Source of the DNA: Daphnia pulex
Taxonomy: Eukaryota > Arthropoda > Branchiopoda > Diplostraca > Daphniidae
Length of the DNA: 64,000 nucleotides
Direction: 5' to 3'
Assembly (NCBI RefSeq): GCF_021134715.1
Contig: NC_060026.1
Location: 3,658,001-3,722,000, forward strand
Positions 59,104-64,000 of this stretch are shown here, in pieces. Within the stretch, counting starts at the first letter, position 1. The number at the start of each line of letters is the position of its first letter. The notes beneath the pieces are model-generated. The model saw only the letters and a list, made by a program, of their open reading frames with translations, did no database searches and was not told the origin of the DNA. The position numbers and the translations under genes are program-made.

Positions 59104-59606
59104 GTTCATTCAATTTTTTTTTTTCACGAAGTCGCGGAAAAAAAGAATAAATTCAGAGTGGAATTTTTTTAACGTGTCCCAACGAAAAAAACGAGGTGTG
59201 TCACTGTGTCATGCAGTGTCATGTTTAAACGGGACGATACAAATTCTAGAATAGGCCTACTCCCAAAACGCTGCAACGTCTAACATTCTAAATTCTCATT
59301 TTATCATGTCTTCAAGTGAACACTGAAACACTCCATCCATCACGCACGATCAAGCACGCAGAGAAATAGTCCTGATGTCTGCATTTTGGACAAATTTCCC
59401 ATACAGTTGCCGTAAATTAGATTTCACGTTCATGAAAATCGATGAAAATTAAACGGAGTAGTGAAATGCACTTGCAAGGTGGACGTTGTAAATTTTTCTG
59501 ATGTAATAAAAAAATAAAGAAATGAAGAATCGGGAAAGATCGACATAACAGAAAAGTAGAGAGTTGGGAGAAGGGAGAAGGGATCGAGTAAATTGTCGGG
59601 TAAATT
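59104..59606. other. Intergenic spacer
   Basis: AT-rich; no feature recognised. Confidence 0.5.
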
Positions 59607-59814
59607 GTTACGCAAAATCGTTAGTTATGTCCACCATTAGAAAATTTTCAAACTGCCGAGAATTTCGACATTTTAATTGGCATATTAAAATATGTAAACC
59701 TCAGACGCCCGTTACGCAAAATCGTTAGTTATGTCCACCATTAGAAAATTTTCAAACTGCCGAGAATTTCGACATTTTAATTGGCATATTAAAATATGTA
59801 AACCTCAGACGCCC
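59607..59814. repeat. Perfect tandem duplication, 2 x 104 bp
   Basis: Positions 59607-59710 and 59711-59814 are identical over all 104 bases, starting GTTACGCAAAATCGTTAG and ending CTCAGACGCCC. The absence of any difference implies a recent event or gene conversion, or an assembly artefact. There is no open frame or element hallmark inside. Confidence 0.95.
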
Positions 59815-59846
59815 AACTAGCGTCGTATTAAATGTCCCCAACGGAG

Positions 59847-60310
59847 GACAGGCCGGGAGATGTGAGAGTACAAACGCGGTGGTCTATCAATTCGGTATAC
59901 TGATTACGGATAACTAACATTCCACCCACTGTTCACATTCCAGCGGGACTAAGCGATTCTACTTTGATTAAAATTTAGAGGGAGGACTGTGCTGACGGGG
60001 CATTTTCAATAGCGAAACAAATTCAAAAGGGACTTACCAAACGCCAATCAATCCTGGTCACGGGAAGTTTGAAATTAATCGGTACGCCGTCGATATCCCC
60101 ATTGTGTTACGCGAAAAGGCGGAAAAGCCTACCGTGCCCATCACCCGCCACAGTCAACTGAGTCAAGTACCACTGTAGGAAAAACAACTAACACTTTGGA
60201 GCTGCAATTAAAACTTAGAAAAATGAGACCGCATAAAAACACACAAGCTGGCTTGTGCACACACCTGACAAGTGACAAAGAACTGACAAGTGACAAAGAA
60301 CTGACATGCA
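59847..60310. repeat. Diverged duplicate block, copy A
   Basis: This block is alignable by eye with 63478-63968. Shared words include GAGAGTACAA, CTAACATTCCA, TAAGCGATTCTACTTT, GGACTGTGCTGACGGGG, ACGCCGTCGATATCC, CCGTGCCCATCACCCGC and ACACACCT...GACAAGTGACAA. The copies differ by substitutions and indels. Confidence 0.85.
60038..60172 (-). pseudogene. Broken exon of an unidentified minus-strand gene, copy A
   Basis: On the minus strand a T-rich acceptor (CCTACAG) precedes 60172 and a perfect GTAAGT donor follows 60038. The frame opening WYLTQLTVAGDGHGR hits an in-frame stop about 22 codons in, after which the frame resumes with DIDGVPINFKLPVTRIDWRL. The same acceptor, GDGHGR motif and donor occur at 63724-63846, so both look like remnants of one duplicated coding exon. 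The family is not recognised. Confidence 0.45.
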
Positions 60311-61315
60311 ATACGTCATTTCTGGTGGATTTGTACATTTTTGTGACGCAATAAAGAGAGGAAGAGTAAGGAAAAATCGAGAAAAAGAAAAGTAGAATTG
60401 GGGGAGTGGTGAGGGTTAGGAAAGAAGAATAAAAACGCCCCTTTCTCTTGGCAGAAAACAAAATTTCGTTTTCACTTAACAAAAAAATTTTTTTTTTTTA
60501 AAGAGGTTTCCACGTGTCACGGCATTTCCAATACCGCTTCCCCTCAAACTTGCGCAAACTTGTACGGTGCTCATCTATTCGGCGTTTGTTATAATCTTGA
60601 ACGTGAAAACCATTTCAGTCCCGCCAATAAATTCAAAACGGATTGACGGCAGGATTGTAAGCTGAAATAGTATCATTCATACTGTTTTCCCAATATCGCC
60701 CCCACCCCACCCTCAATTAATACGCAGTTGATTCAAACGGAAGTAATAAATTCTCCTTAAAATGAATTTTACGAGTTACTGCCTTTTTTTATTGTTGAAC
60801 TTTAAATCTAGCATTACCGTGTTAAATAATACGAATCAAACCATAACCTTTATTAATCCAGTTACACCCAAATCATCCCATCAAGTAAGTCTGGTATACC
60901 ATTTACCAGACGGAGAAAACTACCTAGATATTCTGAACTCACTTGAAAATGAAATTTAGACATGACTAATCGAGTATCCAGATTCCAAGAGAGGTCCGTC
61001 ATTGTTCGCAAGCAACTGGATCTGAAAGCCGAGAACACAGTTCGATGACACGTCTTGCGATATTTGGATCTCAATTAAAATCGTTGTTAAATATCAAGCC
61101 ATCTTTAAATATCTTCCTATCAATGAATTTAGCACGAAAGTAAGTCTGCACAAACAGATTTAAAACACGTCAAATTAAGAAATAAGGAAAACCGTCAATT
61201 AAATCAGTTTAATTGTCAATAGAATATCTTTGTTCACGATTTAGAAATGACTGAGGAGCACTACTTATAGTCCTACCTTAAAAAAGCAGTTACGAATTAT
61301 TTTATTAGGCTACGA
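60311..61315. other. Spacer with a partial repeat start
   Basis: The segment 60708-60735 (CACCCTCAATTAATACGCAG...) repeats nearly exactly at 63448-63475, suggesting a truncated third repeat copy. An ATG-led plus-strand frame of 65 codons (60762-60959) with a hydrophobic start, and overlapping minus-strand frames, are open but unsupported by other signals. Confidence 0.45.
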
Positions 61316-61414
61316 TCAGTCATCATCTTTACGCCTTGGCAAGTTTACAACTTCACGTTCCAGCAGCTGTGCAAGTGTGTAGGCACGGTATTCGGGAGTC
61401 CCTTGCGAGTTCAT
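61316..61414 (-). CDS. Candidate terminal exon of an unidentified minus-strand gene
   Basis: On the minus strand the acceptor TTTACTTTTCAG precedes 61414 and the frame reads MNSQGTPEYRAYTLAQLLE to a Lys/Arg/Asp-rich end (RRKDDD) and stop at 61316-61318. The composition and clean acceptor suggest a true 3' exon. Related sequence at about 62286 keeps the flank but the frame has diverged. The upstream exons may lie among the repeats toward 63.8 kb. No family is recognised. Confidence 0.4.
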   Translation of the reverse strand: MNSQGTPEYRAYTLAQLLEREVVNLPRRKDDD

Positions 61415-61925
61415 CTGAAAAGTAAATTATTCCGTTAGTAGATGAATCTATGAACTTTGATTATTGTCACACAACGTGACAGAAATTATTTCTCTATATG
61501 CATCAGCCCGAAATTTTCGAAACGTATTTTAATTGCCTGCGATTGCGCCTTCACATACGTCATCATCACTTGTAGACTCCTATATCAGACAATTTAATTT
61601 CTCGGTTGATAAAATCTTATTTACTCCTTATTCTCTTTCATCACCTCAAAAAAGCAAGCTCGAATCTATCAAAGACTCCAGTCAAAGATATCTTGGAGCG
61701 TGATGTCTAATAGAGATTCAGGTAAATTGATTGAACGGGAGATAATTACATTTTAACTGGGTTCCAACACAGAATATTTATAATCTTCCGGTAACAAAGT
61801 CAATGATAGCAAAACTAACAAACTGTGAACCCCCAAATAACCAGAAAATAATCTAGAATATTACGGATAAAAACAGATGACTGTGAATTGCATTTCACTA
61901 ATGAATGTTCACGCATCAAATCTGG
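61390..61925. repeat. Diverged duplicated segment, first copy
   Basis: Flanking words GCGAGTTCATC...AATTATTCCGT (about 61405) and CTAATGAATGTTCACGCAT (about 61894) recur in the same order near 62292 and 62758, an offset of about 870-890 bp. The sequence between is more diverged. Confidence 0.6.
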
Positions 61926-62284
61926 AATACGCTAAAAGCATCAGCGACTAGATAGACGATAAAACAACTCGGGGAAATAACACTAAACAGCTCGTCCAAA
62001 ATTCATGATTCAGCTTCGTTCATTATTTCTCAATAGTGATTGAGCCTTGAGCTTCGAGTGTTAAAATCGGCGATTTCATCAGCCATCTTTAGACCACAGA
62101 ATCAAAAGATAACAACTTTCAGACCAATCGTGGCCTTGACAAGTTGCAATCATGTCCCAATGTCCCATATTAACCCTAATGTTCAACAATTATTTTAGCG
62201 CTGATTGCTGATATGAATAGGGGGGAAGAAGTCGAGGAACGCAGTTGTGGACGCATTGCATCGGATTGCATAACCTCACCCAAG

Positions 62285-62790
62285 TCGCTAGCGAGTTCAT
62301 CCCAAGAATGAATTATTCCGTCAGTAGTTTGCGGATTAAATAAATGAACTACCTAGATTGACACTCACTGCGACAGATATGATTACTTTTGAACGCTTTG
62401 GACCAGAATTGGGACGACATGTTCAAGCCAGCGGTTGGGCAATCACGTCTCTTATCTTCTCACAGCAAACGCCAATAACACGCACTTAACTTTTGACAAC
62501 ATTTTAACTACTCCCTGCCACCAGCTGCTGTTGGGCGGATTTTCTCCATAAATTATGGACAACTCAATTATATTCGAGTCCACAACTTCTTGGAGTCGGC
62601 AGGAGAATACCGTAAGTAAATTAACTTCAGCACAGTTTATTGAGTCCTTCGTTAGCAAAGACGATGGAAGCAAAATGAGGAATAGAGGATCTTTCAACTA
62701 CCATTGTGCAATTGTGAGGATTGAAAATAATCAAAGGATGATTGTCCATTGCAATTAACTAATGAATGTTCACGCATTAAATCTGGTGTA
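62285..62790. repeat. Diverged duplicated segment, second copy
   Basis: This is the partner of 61390-61925. It also contains an ATG-led plus-strand frame, 62555-62758 (67 codons, starts MDNSIIFESTTSWSRQ), which looks protein-like but has no other support. Confidence 0.6.
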
Positions 62791-63477
62791 AGTCACAAGC
62801 ATCGGCTATTGCTATGAGAATATAGAACAAATTGGGGCACTACCACACTTAACGACCCGCCATCTCCCGCGATCCCTCGCACGATCCAACTTCGTTCAAA
62901 ATTTTACATGTACCTATAAAACCGGAAGGAAAAATTCGTAAAAAAGGCAAAAAATTTTAAACTGCCTTATACAAAAAAACAAAAAAAAACCTACTTCAGT
63001 TCGATTCTATAAAAATCAGAATTCTTTTCCTGATAACAAAGTGCGGGCGGCCTGTGCAGTAAAAGATTTCTCCGGAACGTTCGGTGTAAATAACAATCTT
63101 TCCACCTATTGATATGACGACGAATTTTCACGAGCTTTATCTGTAGTCATATGTTTTTCAGAATTTTCTTACTTTTAAAGCATTTGCATAGGTTGCCCGC
63201 CGTTTGTTCATATCAGCTGTTGCGCAACATCATCAGTTAAAACCACACACTAGAGACCTTGAAATATTTGTTAATTCCTTTTTAAATTTCATTGCTGGCC
63301 ACTTGAAAACCAACCCAAAAAAAGGCTAATGCAATGTCGGCACATCAATTTAATTAATTTCTATCGGGATCATTGCAATCAAGCCACAATCCGGACAAGA
63401 AATCATGTCTTAGTAACTGTCTCTGCCCCTCGTTAGTACCGCCCCTCCCACCCTCAATTAATGCGCAGTTGATTCAA
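62791..63477. other. Spacer with a possible minus-strand exon remnant
   Basis: A GC-richer patch at about 62995-63125 is open in all three minus frames, so no frame can be chosen. One frame reads GGKIVIYTERSGEIFYC. Otherwise the segment is AT-rich with no recognised feature. Confidence 0.35.
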
Positions 63478-63968
63478 ACCGGACAAGCGAGGAGATATGA
63501 GAGTACAATCCCGGGACACGATAACCATAAGAGCAAAGGCGAGCAAAGGGTAAAATGGCAGATTAACGATGGTCTGCTAATTCGGTGCTGATTGCAACTC
63601 ACTAACATTCCATCCACTATTCAAATTTCAGCAGGATTAAGCGATTCTACTTTTCTCAAAATTTAGAAAGAGGACTGTGCTGACGGGGAATTTTCAATAG
63701 GTAAACAAATCAACAGGACTTACCAAATCAATTCAGGTCACGGGAAATCCGAAGCTGATCAGCACGCCGTCGATATCCACGTTATGTTGAACGGAAACTC
63801 TGCCGTGCCCATCACCCGCAACAGCAAAGTATATACCACTTTATCACTGTAAGAAAAAACAGTCATCACTTTCGAGTTTCGAGCAGTAATTTAAAAAAAG
63901 AAAAACCAAGCCATAGCATAACGCAACTTCTAGCTTCCGCACACACACCTCTGACAAGTGACAAGTGT
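63478..63968. repeat. Diverged duplicate block, copy B
   Basis: This is the counterpart of 59847-60310, preceded contiguously by the CACCCTCAATTAATGCGCAG segment that in the other locus lies at 60708-60735. Confidence 0.85.
63724..63846 (-). pseudogene. Broken exon of an unidentified minus-strand gene, copy B
   Basis: It has the same architecture as the 60038-60172 exon: acceptor TTCTTACAG, core frame SGIYFAVAGDGHGRVSVQHN continuing to DGVLISFGFPVT, and donor GTAAGT. Two stop codons at the exon start in this frame and one before the donor break it, so it appears decayed unless the exon borders differ. The family is not recognised. Confidence 0.4.
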
Positions 63969-64000
63969 TGGATTTAAAAAAAAAATTAAACGATGGTCAA

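Overview
The window looks like a piece of an arthropod nuclear genome, most likely a branchiopod crustacean of the Daphnia type. That placement is an inference. It rests on GC-richer exons in AT-rich introns and spacers, many introns of about 60-75 nt in the housekeeping genes, GT-AG splicing, abundant microsatellites, and arthropod-style gene content (a four-domain GDNF-receptor-like gene and a LAP-family scribble gene). There are no prokaryotic operons, CRISPR arrays or phage genes.

Layout. 1-10 kb is repeat-rich spacer. It holds weak candidate minus-strand exons (1.5-3.2 kb) and one compact candidate gene for an 83-residue protein with its own TATA/initiator and poly(A) signal (5.47-5.82 kb). 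From 10.26 to 30.43 kb runs a long plus-strand gene with 15 coding exons for a GDNF-family-receptor-alpha-like protein (predicted 1280 aa): signal peptide, four cysteine-rich GFR domains, a 294-residue Ser/Thr-rich insert encoded by one symmetric exon, a further Cys-rich module and a GPI-type tail. From 32.3 to 45 kb there are three compact plus-strand genes: CDC14 dual-specificity phosphatase (12 coding exons plus an alternative last exon), a Cab45/SDF4-like EF-hand protein ending HDEF (6 exons), and a CRYZL1-like zinc-lacking MDR oxidoreductase (8 exons). On the minus strand, 55.0 to 44.5 kb, lies scribble (25 coding exons; LRRs and four PDZ domains), convergent with CRYZL1. From 55.6 to 64 kb is AT-rich spacer with a perfect 104-bp tandem duplication, an AT-rich minisatellite, and decayed duplicated fragments of an unidentified minus-strand gene.

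The genes are functionally independent: neuronal/extracellular receptor, mitotic-exit phosphatase, secretory-pathway Ca2+ binding, redox enzyme, cell-polarity scaffold. All exon chains were built by hand from splice signals and reading phase. In each of the first four genes the total coding length is an exact multiple of three. The scribble chain also closes in phase, but its last exon shows a one-base frame discontinuity near 44,700, which is the main anomaly in a core gene.
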